This document shows positions 47,426-57,506 of a stretch of DNA of 64,000 nt, in pieces. The DNA lies in NCBI RefSeq assembly GCF_002117915.1, contig NZ_BDJB01000001.1, forward strand, positions 1-64,000, written 5' to 3'. The number at the start of each line of letters is the position of its first letter. The first letter of the stretch is position 1. The stretch comes from Sphingomonas sp. TZW2008. GTDB lineage: Bacteria; Pseudomonadota; Alphaproteobacteria; Sphingomonadales; Sphingomonadaceae. The notes beneath the pieces are model-generated. The model had not been told where the DNA came from, made no database searches, and saw nothing but the letters and a program-made list of their open reading frames with translations. A program made the translations under genes and the position numbers.

Positions 47426-48513
47426 GCGCGGGCCTCCCCTTCGTCGTCGCCGTCCTCGACCGTCTCGCTGCGGCGTTCCATCGCAGTCTTGATCATCGCC
47501 GTCATCGGATCGGCGAGCGCGAGGCCGAGGATGCCGAACAGCGCGCTCGCCATGATCTGCGTGCCGAGCGTCAGCGCGGGGGGCATGTCGACGGTGCGCT
47601 TGGCGACGATCGGGATCAGCACGTAGCCGTCGAAGGTCTGCACGACCACATAGGTGCCGATCGCCCACAGCCCGGCGTCATACCCGGCAGAGAAGCCCAC
47701 CGCGATCATCAGCGCGCCCGAGATGAACGCGCCGATATTGGGGATGAAGGCGAGCAGGCCGGTGAGGATGCCGAGGATCGCGGCCATCGGCACCCCGCCC
47801 GCCATCAGCGCGAGCCACGTCAGCACGCCTTCGGCGACCATGCCGAGGATGCGGCCGAACAGCAGCCGGCGCAGCGTGTGACTCATCCGTGCGACAGTGA
47901 TCGCGAACTCGGCGCGGTTGCGCTCGGGCACCATCCACTGCAGCCCGCGATCGTAGACGCGCGGGTCCATCGCCACGAACAGCCCGATCACGACGATCAT
48001 GAACATCGTCGTCAGCGCGCCGAACACCGTGCCGACCCATGAGGTGAGCCGCCCGGCCGAACTCAACGCCTGGCGCGCGATGCCGTTGATGTCGGACGCG
48101 CCGGGCATCAGCCCCTGGCGGCTGAGCCACACCGACACACGCGTCGCCTGGTCTTCGAGCGTGGTACGCAGCTGGGTGATCTGTTCGGCGACCTGGACGC
48201 CGGTGAGGTAGAAGGTGCCGACAAGGAAGGCGATCGTCAGCAGGCAGACGATCAGCAGCCGCCAGCCGCGTCCGATCGGCAGCACGCGGCCGAGCAGGCG
48301 AACCCCGCCGTCGAGCAACGCAGCGAAGACGAGCCCGGCGAAGATGATCAGCAGCGGCTGGACGAGCAGCACGACCAACGCGATCGCGCTCGCCATGCCG
48401 AGCCACACCGCGGCGCGGCGGATCTCGTGCCGCGTCCCAGCGTCGCGCACCTCGTGCGGGCTGGCGCCATCGACGACGTCGACCCCCGTCTGATCGCCGC
48501 GCACTTCGGTCAT
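47422..48513 (-). CDS. AI-2E family transporter
   Basis: A 363-residue membrane protein with about seven to eight helices (first two near 35-75, then 95-115, 165-190, 220-320). The conserved GGVPMAAILGILTGLLAFIP and the FDGYVLIPIV segment are typical of the AI-2E exporter/PerM family. The Asp/Glu-rich tail (VEDGDDEGEA) is cytoplasmic. Substrates in the family range from autoinducer-2 to Na+/H+. ATG 48513 overlaps lepB by 4 bp. Confidence 0.9.
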   Translation of the reverse strand: MTEVRGDQTGVDVVDGASPHEVRDAGTRHEIRRAAVWLGMASAIALVVLLVQPLLIIFAGLVFAALLDGGVRLLGRVLPIGRGWRLLIVCLLTIAFLVGTFYLTGVQVAEQITQLRTTLEDQATRVSVWLSRQGLMPGASDINGIARQALSSAGRLTSWVGTVFGALTTMFMIVVIGLFVAMDPRVYDRGLQWMVPERNRAEFAITVARMSHTLRRLLFGRILGMVAEGVLTWLALMAGGVPMAAILGILTGLLAFIPNIGAFISGALMIAVGFSAGYDAGLWAIGTYVVVQTFDGYVLIPIVAKRTVDMPPALTLGTQIMASALFGILGLALADPMTAMIKTAMERRSETVEDGDDEGEARA

Positions 48514-49454
48514 CGCGTTTCTTCCGGATGGAGCGAGGTGCCGGCACGGCCCGAGCGCAGCGCCGGCCACCAGGTGAGCGGGTTGAGCGTCGCGCTGCCG
48601 TCGACGGAGAAGGTGATGAATTCGGCGCGGCCGCCGATATTCTCCCACGGCACCGGCCCGCCGAGCCCCTTCTCACTGCCGCCCAGCGCGAAGCGGCTGT
48701 CGGCCGAACGATCGCGATTGTCGCCCATCAGGAATACGCGGTCGGCAGGGATACGGATCGGGCCGTAATCATCACCCGGGCTCTCGCCCAGTTCGACGGT
48801 GTCGAAGCGGCGACCGTTGGGCAGCGTCTCGGTGACGATCGGCAGGCGGCAGACTTCTGCGCCGCTCGGCAGCCGGGTGCGCGCATCGGGATATTGCCAC
48901 ATGTCGCACGTGGCGTTCGCGTCTACCGGCAGGTCGCGATAGTGGATCGGGCCGCGCGAAACGGGACGCCCGTTGAGGATCACGGTGCCGCCGCGGACCT
49001 GAAGCGTGTCGCCCGGCAGGCCGATGACGCGCTTGATATAGTCGCTGCTCTGCCCCGGCGGGGTGACGATGACGACGTCGCCGCGCACGGGCAGCTTACC
49101 CCAGATCCGGCCGTGCCACGCCGGCGGCTGCCACGACCAGCTGTCCACCGGCTGGCGCAGCACCGCGCCGCGGAAGATCGCCACCGGATCGGGGATCGTC
49201 GGCGAGACGAACGACCAGCCGTAGGCGAATTTGGACACCACCAGCCGATCGCCGACCTCGAGCCCCGGCAGCATCGATTCGCTGGGGATGTAGAACGGCT
49301 TGGCGATGAAACTGTGGAAGCCGAGCACCGCGAGGATCAGCCAGAACAGCCCCTTGGCCTCGCCCCACCAATCGAACCCGCGGGTGTGGCGGCGCTGCGG
49401 CTCGTCCGCAATGGGTTCGCCCGTCAATGCCAGATCGTCCGCCACGTCACTCAC
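48510..49454 (-). CDS. lepB: Signal peptidase I
   Basis: A 314-residue type I signal peptidase. One N-terminal membrane helix at about 36-55 is followed by the catalytic domain. The nucleophile Ser60 lies in [16 protein letters not shown] and the general base Lys141 in [12 protein letters not shown]. The C-terminal [13 protein letters not shown] box is complete. GTG 49454 overlaps the acpS stop as GTGA. In most alphaproteobacteria rnc and era come next; here an AI-2E gene does. Confidence 0.94.
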   Translation of the reverse strand: MSDVADDLALTGEPIADEPQRRHTRGFDWWGEAKGLFWLILAVLGFHSFIAKPFYIPSESMLPGLEVGDRLVVSKFAYGWSFVSPTIPDPVAIFRGAVLRQPVDSWSWQPPAWHGRIWGKLPVRGDVVIVTPPGQSSDYIKRVIGLPGDTLQVRGGTVILNGRPVSRGPIHYRDLPVDANATCDMWQYPDARTRLPSGAEVCRLPIVTETLPNGRRFDTVELGESPGDDYGPIRIPADRVFLMGDNRDRSADSRFALGGSEKGLGGPVPWENIGGRAEFITFSVDGSATLNPLTWWPALRSGRAGTSLHPEETR

Positions 49455-49870
49455 TCGGCTAATGCTTTCTCGACCGCGACCGCTTCGATGACCACGAAGG
49501 CCTGCGCCCAGGGATGATCGTCGGTCAGCGTCAGATGGATGCGCGGCGCGTGGCCGGGCGGGATCATCGCGTCAAGCCGCGCCTTCGCGCCGCCCGTCAC
49601 CGCGAGCGTCGGCCAGCCGGTCGCCGCGCTGACGACGCCGATGTCGCGCATCGCTACGCCGTGCTGGAATCCGGTGCCGAGCGCCTTGGCGAACGCTTCC
49701 TTCGCGGCAAAGCGCTTGGCGTAGCTGCCCGCCGCGGTGAACGGGCGGGCGCGCGCCCGGTCACGCTCGGCGGGGGTGAAGACGCGGTCCTCGAAGCGGG
49801 TGCCGAAGCGGTCGATCGACGCCTTGATCCGATCGATGTTGCACAGATCGGCGCCGAGCCCGACGATCAA
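49451..49870 (-). CDS. acpS: Holo-[acyl-carrier-protein] synthase
   Basis: A 139-residue phosphopantetheinyl transferase that activates ACP. The N-terminal [14 protein letters not shown] and central [17 protein letters not shown] (metal-binding Asp and Glu) are diagnostic. TTG 49870 is the start, overlapping the pdxJ stop as TTGA; there is no ATG that keeps the IVGLGAD N-terminus. Confidence 0.95.
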   Translation of the reverse strand: MIVGLGADLCNIDRIKASIDRFGTRFEDRVFTPAERDRARARPFTAAGSYAKRFAAKEAFAKALGTGFQHGVAMRDIGVVSAATGWPTLAVTGGAKARLDAMIPPGHAPRIHLTLTDDHPWAQAFVVIEAVAVEKALAE

Positions 49871-50601
49871 CGCGCGGCGTCCATCGCGGCGCGCATTTGA
49901 CGTATGGCGTCGCCGAGCCCGGTGAAGATCGCCTCGCCGATCAGGAAATGCCCGATGTTAAGTTCGACCACCTGCGGGATCGCGGCGACGGGGGCGACAT
50001 TGTCGAAGGTGAGGCCGTGGCCGGCGTGTACTTCGATCCCGTTCTTGGCGGCGAGCGCGGCGGCATCCCCGAGGCGGCGCAGTTCCTCGGCACGCGCCGC
50101 GCCATCGAGCTCGCAGTAGCGGCCGGTGTGCAGCTCGACCACCGGCGCGCCGAGCCGCAGCGCGGCGTCGATCTGGCGCGCGTCGGGCTCGATGAACAGC
50201 GACACGCGGCTGCCCGCGTCGCGCAGCGCGGCGACGATCGGCGCTAAACGGTTGTGCTGCCCGGCGGCGTCGATCCCGCCCTCGGTCGTGCGCTCCTCGC
50301 GCTTTTCGGGCACGATGCACACCGCGTGCGGGCGGTGCCGTAGCGCGATGGCGAGCATCTCGTCGGTCGCCGCCATTTCGAGGTTGAGCGGGATGGCGAG
50401 CGCGTCGACCAGCCGCGCAATATCATCATCGGTGATGTGGCGGCGATCCTCGCGCAGGTGCGCGGTGATGCCGTCCGCCCCCGCCTCTGCGGCGAGCAGC
50501 GCGGCGCGGACCGGATCGGGATAGGCGCCGCCGCGCGCATTGCGCACCGTCGCGACGTGATCGATGTTGACGCCGAGGCGCAGCGTGCGGGCCGCGCTCA
50601 T
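49867..50601 (-). CDS. pdxJ: Pyridoxine 5'-phosphate synthase
   Basis: A 244-residue TIM-barrel enzyme joining 3-amino-1-hydroxyacetone phosphate and deoxyxylulose phosphate to make PNP (vitamin B6). [16 protein letters not shown] at 9-24, [15 protein letters not shown] near 42-56 and [14 protein letters not shown] near 98-111 are signatures. ATG 50601 overlaps pyrE by 4 bp. Confidence 0.97.
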   Translation of the reverse strand: MSAARTLRLGVNIDHVATVRNARGGAYPDPVRAALLAAEAGADGITAHLREDRRHITDDDIARLVDALAIPLNLEMAATDEMLAIALRHRPHAVCIVPEKREERTTEGGIDAAGQHNRLAPIVAALRDAGSRVSLFIEPDARQIDAALRLGAPVVELHTGRYCELDGAARAEELRRLGDAAALAAKNGIEVHAGHGLTFDNVAPVAAIPQVVELNIGHFLIGEAIFTGLGDAIRQMRAAMDAAR

Positions 50602-51182
50602 GCCGCGGCCCGGCTGCCCGGCTTGATCGCGGGGATCGCGGCGAGTTCGGGCGGCAGCGCGTCGGGGGCGTAGGTCGGCACGTCGAGCCGGATCAGCGGA
50701 AAGAAGGGGACGCCGATGTCCGCGCTGCCGTTCGACCGGTCGACCAGCGCGGCGCCGGCGACGACGCGCCCGCCCGCCGCCTCGATTGCCTTGATCGCCT
50801 CGCGCGACGACAGCCCGGTGGTGACGACGTCTTCCATCATCAGCACTTCCTGGCCCGGCGCCAGCCGGAAGCCACGGCGCAGCTCGAACGTGCCGGTCGG
50901 GCGTTCGACGAACATCGCCTCGACCCCCAGCGCACGCGCCATCTCGTGCCCGGCGATGACACCGCCCATCGCCGGCGCGACGACCGCGGTGATGCGTGCG
51001 CGCAGATCGGCCGGCAGCCGCGCGGCGATCGCCTCGGCCAGCCGCGCGCCGCGGCGCGGATCCATCAGCACGCGCGCGCACTGGAGATAGCGCGGCGAGC
51101 GCAACCCGGAGGAGAGGATGAAATGCCCCTCCAGCAGCGCGTCCGCCGCGCGAAACTCCGCCAGCACCTCGTCTTCGGTCAC
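50598..51182 (-). CDS. pyrE: Orotate phosphoribosyltransferase
   Basis: A 194-residue enzyme of pyrimidine synthesis, adding the ribose-phosphate from PRPP to orotate. The PRPP motif is [17 protein letters not shown] near 115-131; [14 protein letters not shown] near 20-33 and [12 protein letters not shown] near 75-86 are typical. GTG 51182 is used, as codons upstream are Arg-rich; a GAGGACACAGG-like leader precedes. First gene of the six-gene chain. The divergent gene is coxB with 215 bp between. Confidence 0.95.
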   Translation of the reverse strand: MTEDEVLAEFRAADALLEGHFILSSGLRSPRYLQCARVLMDPRRGARLAEAIAARLPADLRARITAVVAPAMGGVIAGHEMARALGVEAMFVERPTGTFELRRGFRLAPGQEVLMMEDVVTTGLSSREAIKAIEAAGGRVVAGAALVDRSNGSADIGVPFFPLIRLDVPTYAPDALPPELAAIPAIKPGSRAAA

Positions 51183-51293
51183 GCCTGTGTCCTCGTCATC
51201 GCGGTCCGCCGACCGCGCGTGCGAGATACGGCGGCGCCCGCGGCGGCGCAACGCGCGGGGCGAAGCGGCGGGCAAATAAAGCGCAAGCCGCGC

Positions 51294-51322
51294 TTGAGGC
51301 GCACCCGCGCCCTGCGTATAGG
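51294..51322 (+). promoter_or_regulatory. Probable sigma-70-type promoter for coxB-coxA
   Basis: TTGAGG at 51294-51299, a 17-bp spacer and TATAGG at 51317-51322, about 76 bp upstream of the coxB start, in the coxB/pyrE divergent region. Both hexamers are 4/6 matches to consensus with ideal spacing. Confidence 0.5.
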
Positions 51323-51397
51323 CCGCCCGATGGACGGATTCCGCGCAGGGCACGCGCCGGCGCCGCGCCAGACGACGCGAGGGGTGACGACGAGACG

Positions 51398-52588
51398 ATG
51401 AAAAGCGCGTTCAAGGGATTGATGCTGGCCGCAGGGCTTGCGCTGGCCGGGCTTGCGCCCGCTGCCGCGCAGCAGGCGGCGCCCGCACCGGCAGCGTCGC
51501 CGACGGCGGCGGTCGAGGCCTCGGGCCCGGTGACGACGCCCGGCGCGACCGCGATCGGCAATTCGACCGCGACGACCGACCGCGTACCCGTCGCCGCGCC
51601 CGCCGCACCGACGCTCGCGCTCGACGGCGCACCGCGGTTGACCGCGCAGCCGGGGATCGGCCAGCCGACCGACGGGCTGATGACGATCCAGCCGCAGGTG
51701 ACCAAGAATGGCGAGCGCGCGCACTGGTTTCACGACAGGATCCTCTTCCCGCTGATCACCATCGTCTCGCTGCTGGTGCTCGTGCTGCTCGTCTATGTGA
51801 TGGTGCGTTATCGCCAGGCGCGCAATCCGGTGCCGTCGAAGACCAGCCACAACACCTTCATCGAAGTCGTCTGGACGCTCGTCCCCGTGCTGATCCTGGT
51901 GGCGATCGCGGTGCCCTCGATCGGGCTGCTCTCCGCGCAGTTCAAGCCGGCGCCGTCGGGCGCGGTGACGCTGAAGGCGATCGGCAACCAGTGGTATTGG
52001 AGCTATCAATATCCCGACCATGGCGGGATCGAGATCACCGCCAACATGCTGAAGGAGCAGAGCCAGGTCGCCGCCGGGGAGCGCGCGCGCACCGACGCTG
52101 ATGGCCCCCGGCTGCTGGCCGTCGATAACCGCATCGTCCTGCCGGTCGGCGTGCCGATCCGGCTGATCACCACGGCGAACGACGTGATCCACAGCTGGGC
52201 GATGCCCGCGTTCTGGATCAAGCTCGACGCGGTTCCCGGCCGCCTGAACGAGACGAGCTTCACGATCGACAAGCCCGGCCTCTACTTCGGCCAGTGCTCG
52301 GAACTGTGCGGCGCGCGCCACGCCTTCATGCCGATCGCGGTCGAGGCGGTGTCGCCGGCACAGTTCGCGGCGTGGATCCGCGCCAAGGGCGGCACGATGC
52401 CGACGCCGGGCCAAGCCTCCGCCGCCGCGATCCCGCAGCCGGGCGCCGACACGTCGGCCGCCGCCAATGCCGATGCCGCGGCGACCGACAACGCCACCGG
52501 CCCGGTCGAGAACGCGACCGTCGCACCCACCACCTCCCCGCAGGGGGCCACCGGCAATCCGGGCGGCACCGGCGACACGGGACGCTAA
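51398..52588 (+). CDS. coxB: Cytochrome c oxidase subunit II
   Basis: A 396-residue aa3-type oxidase subunit with the CuA centre. Signal peptide (1-25), Ala/Pro-rich segment (25-100), two membrane helices (about 118-142 and 158-185) and a cupredoxin domain. CuA ligands are in HSWAMPAFW and [15 protein letters not shown]. The C-terminal 70 residues are an unusual Ala/Thr/Asn-rich tail with no cytochrome c domain. Followed 4 bp later by coxA. Confidence 0.96.
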   Translation: MKSAFKGLMLAAGLALAGLAPAAAQQAAPAPAASPTAAVEASGPVTTPGATAIGNSTATTDRVPVAAPAAPTLALDGAPRLTAQPGIGQPTDGLMTIQPQVTKNGERAHWFHDRILFPLITIVSLLVLVLLVYVMVRYRQARNPVPSKTSHNTFIEVVWTLVPVLILVAIAVPSIGLLSAQFKPAPSGAVTLKAIGNQWYWSYQYPDHGGIEITANMLKEQSQVAAGERARTDADGPRLLAVDNRIVLPVGVPIRLITTANDVIHSWAMPAFWIKLDAVPGRLNETSFTIDKPGLYFGQCSELCGARHAFMPIAVEAVSPAQFAAWIRAKGGTMPTPGQASAAAIPQPGADTSAAANADAAATDNATGPVENATVAPTTSPQGATGNPGGTGDTGR

Positions 52589-52592
52589 GACC

Positions 52593-54272
52593 ATGACCGA
52601 TACCGCTCTTCACCCCTCCGCGTTCCAGGCGCACGGCGACGACGCGCACCACCACCATGATGCCGATCACAAGCCCGCGTTCTTTCAACGCTGGTTCATG
52701 TCGACGAACCACAAGGACATCGGCACGCTGTACCTGATCTTCGCGATCTTCGCGGGGATCATCGGCGGCGCGATCTCGGGCCTGATGCGCGTCGAGCTTC
52801 GCGAACCGGGCATCCAGTATCTACCGACGTGGCTGGCGATGCTGCACGGCCCGGGCACGTTCGACGAGGCGTTGCACCTGTGGAACGTGATGATCACCGC
52901 GCACGGTCTCATCATGGTGTTCTTCATGGTGATGCCGGCGATGATCGGCGGGTTCGGCAATTGGTTCGTCCCGCTGATGATCGGCGCGCCGGACATGGCC
53001 TTCCCGCGCATGAACAACATCAGCTTCTGGCTGCTGGTGCCATCGTTCATGCTGCTGCTCGCCTCGCCGTTCTTCGGCGTCGGCGCGGGTACGGGCTGGA
53101 CGGTCTACGCACCGCTCTCCACCTATGGCGAGCCAGGCCCATCGGTCGACATGGCAATCCTGTCGCTGCACCTTTCGGGTGCGTCGTCGATCCTGGGCGC
53201 GATCAACTTCATCACCACGATCTTCAACATGCGCGCACCGGGCATGACGCTGCACAAGATGCCGCTGTTCGCCTGGTCGGTGCTGGTGACGGCGTTCCTG
53301 CTGCTGCTCGCGCTGCCGGTGCTCGCTGCCGCGATCACGATGCTGCTGACCGATCGTAACTTCGGCACGACCTTCTTCGATCCGGCCGGCGGCGGCGATC
53401 CGGTGCTGTACCAGCATCTGTTCTGGTTCTTCGGCCATCCCGAAGTGTACATCATGATCCTGCCGGGCTTCGGCATCATCAGCCACATCATCGCGACGTT
53501 CAGCCGCAAGCCGGTGTTCGGCTACCTCGGCATGGCCTATGCGATGGTCGCGATCGGCGTGGTCGGGTTCGTCGTGTGGGCGCACCACATGTTCGCCACC
53601 GGCCTCAGCGTGAACACCAAGATGTACTTCACCGCTGCGACGATGGTGATCGCGGTGCCGACGGGCATCAAGATCTTCTCGTGGATCGCGACGATGTGGG
53701 GTGGCTCGCTCACCTTCAAGACGCCGATGACGTGGGCGATCGGGTTCATCTTCATGTTCACCGTGGGCGGCGTGACGGGCGTCGTGCTCGCCAACGGCGG
53801 CGTCGACGATTACATGCACGACACCTATTACGTGGTGGCGCACTTCCACTACGTGCTGTCGCTCGGCGCCGTGTTCGCGCTGTTCGCCGGCTTCTACTAT
53901 TGGTTCCCGAAGATGTCGGGGAAGATGTACAGCGAGCTGCTCGGCCAGCTGCACTTCTGGGTGTTCTTCATCGGCGTGAACATCCTGTTCTTCCCGATGC
54001 ACTTCCTTGGTCTTCAGGGCATGCCGCGGCGCTACCCGGACTATCCCGATGCCTATGCGCAGTGGAACGGCGTCGCGACGCTGGGCTACGAAATCATGGC
54101 GGCGGGTATGGCGATCTTCTTCGTCAATATCATCTGGTCGCTGATCGCGGGCAAGAAGGCGCCGGACAATCCGTGGGGCGAAGGCGCGACGACGCTGGAG
54201 TGGACGCTGTCCTCGCCGCCGCCGTTCCACCAGTTTGAGACGCTGCCGGTGATCGAGGACTCGAAGCACTGA
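52593..54272 (+). CDS. coxA: Cytochrome c oxidase subunit I
   Basis: A 559-residue haem-copper oxidase catalytic subunit with twelve membrane helices. [16 protein letters not shown] is near the N-terminus, the low-spin haem His in the AHGLIMVFF segment, the CuB His-Tyr pair in [12 protein letters not shown], the His pair HHMF and [12 protein letters not shown] for haems a and a3. A His-rich cytoplasmic tail ([12 protein letters not shown]) precedes the first helix. ATG 52593 is 4 bp after the coxB stop. A terminator follows directly. Confidence 0.97.
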   Translation: MTDTALHPSAFQAHGDDAHHHHDADHKPAFFQRWFMSTNHKDIGTLYLIFAIFAGIIGGAISGLMRVELREPGIQYLPTWLAMLHGPGTFDEALHLWNVMITAHGLIMVFFMVMPAMIGGFGNWFVPLMIGAPDMAFPRMNNISFWLLVPSFMLLLASPFFGVGAGTGWTVYAPLSTYGEPGPSVDMAILSLHLSGASSILGAINFITTIFNMRAPGMTLHKMPLFAWSVLVTAFLLLLALPVLAAAITMLLTDRNFGTTFFDPAGGGDPVLYQHLFWFFGHPEVYIMILPGFGIISHIIATFSRKPVFGYLGMAYAMVAIGVVGFVVWAHHMFATGLSVNTKMYFTAATMVIAVPTGIKIFSWIATMWGGSLTFKTPMTWAIGFIFMFTVGGVTGVVLANGGVDDYMHDTYYVVAHFHYVLSLGAVFALFAGFYYWFPKMSGKMYSELLGQLHFWVFFIGVNILFFPMHFLGLQGMPRRYPDYPDAYAQWNGVATLGYEIMAAGMAIFFVNIIWSLIAGKKAPDNPWGEGATTLEWTLSSPPPFHQFETLPVIEDSKH

Positions 54273-54291
54273 GCCGGACCGACCGGACGTG

Positions 54292-54335
54292 AAACGAAGC
54301 GCCCCGCCAGGAAACTGATGGGGCGTTTTCGTTTT
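54292..54335 (+). terminator. Rho-independent terminator of coxBA
   Basis: Arms AAACGAAG-CGCCCC (54292-54305) and GGGGCG-TTTTCGTTTT (54320-54335) form a long stem with a 14-base loop and end in T-rich sequence. It lies 20 bp after the coxA stop. Confidence 0.82.
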
Positions 54336-54374
54336 AACAGTACCGCAAGATGCGCCGGTCGCGCTGGCGCCCAG

Positions 54375-55064
54375 CTAGAGCCGCACGAACAGCGTCAGCG
54401 AGGCGATATGCGCTATGTCGGTGCGGCTGCCGGGGCCGTTGCGCAGCTGGTTGAGATACCCGGCCTCGAGCGTCGACGTGCCGGCGAGCGGGATTTCTAA
54501 CCCGGCGAAGCTGCGCAGCTGGTCGAACCCCTTCGTGCCGCCCCACTCGGCGCGGGTAAGGCCGACGAACCCCTCCGCCGATCCCATCACCGCCACGCGA
54601 CGGGCGCCGGCGTGCAGCGGATATTCGAGCCGCACCATCTGCCGCGCGCGCAGCGACATGCCGTCACCGTCGTTCCGCCAGCGCTGCTCGAGCCGGGTGC
54701 GCGACTGCACCTCGAGCTTGCCGAACTTGCCGACGTTCCACGTCGCCTGCTGGAAGAGGCGGTCCTCGTGCCGGTCGCGTCGGCCGTCAACCGGCTCGAC
54801 GACGCGCGTGTAGCCCTGGTAGACCGTCAGCGCCTTTGACACCTGCCAGCCGATTGCGGGGCGCAGCAGCAGCGCGGAGAGGCGCGAGGCACCGTCGGTG
54901 ATGCGCGGCTGCACCTCCGCGAAGAAGACGAGTCGATCCTTGATCGGCCCCATGACGGTGGCGTTGATCCACACCCCTTCGTCATGCACGGTCTGCGCTG
55001 CCGCCGGCACGGCCAGTACTGGGGAAAGGCACACGCCAAGCGCGGAAAACATCGTCGGTCGCAT
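54375..55064 (-). CDS. DUF2490 domain exported protein
   Basis: A 229-residue protein with a signal peptide (cleaved after AAAQ near residue 24) and a beta-strand-rich DUF2490 body, with alternating aromatic strands and the ending LFVRL that suggest an outer-membrane beta barrel. No enzymatic motif. It is convergent with coxA. The function of the family is unknown; it may be a small porin-like protein. Confidence 0.87.
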   Translation of the reverse strand: MRPTMFSALGVCLSPVLAVPAAAQTVHDEGVWINATVMGPIKDRLVFFAEVQPRITDGASRLSALLLRPAIGWQVSKALTVYQGYTRVVEPVDGRRDRHEDRLFQQATWNVGKFGKLEVQSRTRLEQRWRNDGDGMSLRARQMVRLEYPLHAGARRVAVMGSAEGFVGLTRAEWGGTKGFDQLRSFAGLEIPLAGTSTLEAGYLNQLRNGPGSRTDIAHIASLTLFVRL

Positions 55065-55141
55065 GCGATGCGTCTAGCCGCACCGTCGTGCGCGCGTCAT
55101 GGTTCGCGCATCGATAGCAACAAAACGTTGGAGAGCGGGTG

Positions 55142-56113
55142 ATGCCGGACTTTCGCATGATCGAGACGGAAGGCGCGACGATCAGGGTCGCGGTCGAGGG
55201 CGCGGGGCCGCTGGTGCTGATGGTGCACGGCTTTCCCGAGAGCTGGTATTCGTGGCGGCACCAGTTCGCGCCGGTGACGCAGGCGGGGTTCACCGCCGCC
55301 GCGATCGACGTGCGCGGCTACGGCGGGTCGAGCAAGCCCACCCGCGTCGAGGATTATGCGATGGAGGCGCTGGTAGCGGATATCGCGGCGGTCGCGCACG
55401 CGCTCCAGCCCGATGCGCCCGCGATCATCGTCGGCCACGATTGGGGCGCGCCGCAGGTGTGGAATTCTGCGCTGACGCGCCCCGATGCCTTCTCGGCCGT
55501 CGCAGCGCTGTCGGTCCCCTACGCCGGCGTCTCGACGCGGCCGTTCACCGAGGTGTTTCGCCAGGCGTTCACCAACAAGGGCCGCTTCTTCTACCAGGAA
55601 TGGTTCCAGGAGGTCGGCCCCGCCGAGGCGGAAGCGGAGCGCGACGTGCGCGATTTTCTGCGCAAATTCTACTATGCGATCTCGGGCGACGCGCCCGAAG
55701 GCACATGGCCCAACAAGCCCGCCGGTGCGACGCTGCTGCAGGACATGGTCGATCCCGATCCGTTCCCGGCGTGGCTGTCGCCTGAGGATCTCGACTATTA
55801 CGTCGCCGAGTTCGAGGCGTCGGGCTTCTTCGGCCCGATTAGCCGCTATCGCAACCACGAGCGCGACCATGAATGGCTGCAGCCGTATCGCGAACGGCGG
55901 ATCGAAAAGCCCGCGCTATTCATCGGCGGCACCAAGGATCCCGCGACGACGCTGTTCGGCGCGGTCGCCGATCCGATCGCGCTAATGCGCCCGCACGTCC
56001 CGCTGGTGGAGGGGCATCTGCTCGAGGGATGCGGCCACTGGACGCAGCAGGAGCGGCCCGAGGAGGTCAACCGCCTGCTAGTCGATTGGCTGGGCCGCGT
56101 GCGGCCACGCTGA
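55142..56113 (+). CDS. Alpha/beta hydrolase, epoxide-hydrolase-like
   Basis: A 323-residue hydrolase closely similar in pattern to that at 17405-18418: HGFPESWYSWRHQ at 29-41, nucleophile GHDWGAP with Asp100 and closing His in GHWTQQERPEEV. ATG 55142 follows GGAGAGCGGG; a GTG at 55139 precedes. Divergent from the DUF2490 gene. Natural substrate unknown; epoxides or haloalkanes are both possible. Confidence 0.87.
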   Translation: MPDFRMIETEGATIRVAVEGAGPLVLMVHGFPESWYSWRHQFAPVTQAGFTAAAIDVRGYGGSSKPTRVEDYAMEALVADIAAVAHALQPDAPAIIVGHDWGAPQVWNSALTRPDAFSAVAALSVPYAGVSTRPFTEVFRQAFTNKGRFFYQEWFQEVGPAEAEAERDVRDFLRKFYYAISGDAPEGTWPNKPAGATLLQDMVDPDPFPAWLSPEDLDYYVAEFEASGFFGPISRYRNHERDHEWLQPYRERRIEKPALFIGGTKDPATTLFGAVADPIALMRPHVPLVEGHLLEGCGHWTQQERPEEVNRLLVDWLGRVRPR

Positions 56114-56139
56114 CGCGCCGCTTGCGCGGTCGCCGCAAA

Positions 56140-56160
56140 CCCCGCAGGCTGCACGCGGGG
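56140..56160 (+). terminator. Short GC hairpin after the hydrolase gene
   Basis: CCCCGC (56140-56145) and GCGGGG (56155-56160) form a perfect 6-bp stem with a 9-base loop. There is no T run. It covers the GTG at 56160 and argues for the later start of the flippase gene. Confidence 0.3.
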
Positions 56161-56189
56161 TGACGGGGCAGCGGCGATACCTGGGCAAG

Positions 56190-57506
56190 ATGGCTGCGGC
56201 GCGCGGGGCGGGGCTGCCCGACCGCGCCGCGGCCGCGCGGCTGGGCCGCACGCTCGGCGCGCAGGGCTATGCGCAGATCGTCACGATCGCGGTCCAGCTG
56301 GGGCTGGTGCCGGTGCTCCTCGCAGCGTGGGGCGTACGCGGCTACGGCACGTGGCTGCTGCTATCGGCGATCCCGGCATATCTCTCGTTCAGCGATCTCG
56401 GCTTCACCTTCGTTGCCAAGAACGAGATGGTGATGGCGGTGGCGCGCGGGCAGCGTGATGCCGCAGTGGCGACGTTCCAGAGCATCTTCGCGCTGCTGTG
56501 CGTCGGCGCGCCGCTGCTGCTGGTGGCGAGCGCGATCGCGGTAATGTGCGTCGATCTATCGACGCTGCTGTCGCTCGCCCCCGGCACGAGCGCAGCGGCA
56601 CCGGGCGCGCTGCTGTTCCTGATCGGCACCGTGCTCGTCTATCAGTTCTTCCTGCTCGTCTGTGCGGGCATCCGCGCGGAGAACCGGCCGGCGAGCGAGG
56701 CGATGTGGGCAGCAAGCGGGCGGCTGGCGGAAGGCGCGGCGATCGGCGGGGCCGCGCTGGCGGGGGGCGGCTTCGTCGCGGCGGCATCCGCCGCGCTGCT
56801 CACGCGCATCGTGCTGACGATCGCTGCCTATCGCTGGCTGCAGCGCCGTACCGCATGGCTACGGCTGGGGTTCGCCGCGGCACGGCGGGCCGAGATCGCG
56901 CGGCTGTGGCGCCCGGCGATCGGCTATACCGCAATGCCGGTCGCGCAAGCGCTGCTGATCCAGGGGCCGGTGCTGATCGTCGGCGCGCTGCTCGGCCCCG
57001 CGAGCGTGGTGGTGCTCGCCACCTCACGGACGCTCGCGCGGCTCGGGACGGCGGCGACCAACATGGTCAACAACAGCGTCGTCAGCGAATATTCCGCGCT
57101 CGCCGGGGCGGGCGCGGCGCGCGGCTTCGATCGGCTGGTACGGACGCAGCTGGGCGCAACGGCGGTGATCGTCGCCTGTTACGCACTCGTCGTGCTCGCG
57201 ACGGCGCCGCTAGCGCTCGGCCTGCTGACGCACGGCCGCGTCGCGGTCGTCCAGCCGTTCTTCACGCTGCTCGTGCTCGGGGTCGCGGCGGAGATGCTCT
57301 GGTCTGCGCTGTTTACCCCGGTGTCGGCGACCAACCGGCATGGTGCGGTGACGCCAATCTTTCTCGCGGTCAGCGGGGCGGCGCTGCTCGCCGCGGTGCC
57401 GCTGATCGCGCATCTGGGGGTGAGCGGCGCGGCGCTCGCGCTACTCGCGGCGCACGGCGTGATGATCCCCGTCACGTGGCGCGGATTGCGGCGAACTCGC
57501 GCATGA
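56190..57506 (+). CDS. Polysaccharide flippase-like membrane protein
   Basis: A 438-residue membrane protein with 12-14 predicted helices, resembling Wzx/MATE-like polysaccharide flippases (TLGAQGYAQIVTIAVQLGLV at the first helix, LLLSAIPAYLSFSDLGF and a late VVQPFFTLLVLGVAAEMLW). It would carry lipid-linked repeat units across the inner membrane. ATG 56190 is preferred to GTG 56160, which lies in a hairpin. The stop overlaps the next gene by ATGA. Confidence 0.82.
   Translation: MAAARGAGLPDRAAAARLGRTLGAQGYAQIVTIAVQLGLVPVLLAAWGVRGYGTWLLLSAIPAYLSFSDLGFTFVAKNEMVMAVARGQRDAAVATFQSIFALLCVGAPLLLVASAIAVMCVDLSTLLSLAPGTSAAAPGALLFLIGTVLVYQFFLLVCAGIRAENRPASEAMWAASGRLAEGAAIGGAALAGGGFVAAASAALLTRIVLTIAAYRWLQRRTAWLRLGFAAARRAEIARLWRPAIGYTAMPVAQALLIQGPVLIVGALLGPASVVVLATSRTLARLGTAATNMVNNSVVSEYSALAGAGAARGFDRLVRTQLGATAVIVACYALVVLATAPLALGLLTHGRVAVVQPFFTLLVLGVAAEMLWSALFTPVSATNRHGAVTPIFLAVSGAALLAAVPLIAHLGVSGAALALLAAHGVMIPVTWRGLRRTRA

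Noticed and set aside
52821..54269. 482-codon minus-strand frame in coxA
   Set aside because: His/Arg/Asp-rich shadow of a highly conserved membrane protein gene.
56498..57502. N-terminal extension of the glycosyltransferase frame
   Set aside because: It runs through the flippase gene in another frame; ATGA overlap at 57503 is the natural start.
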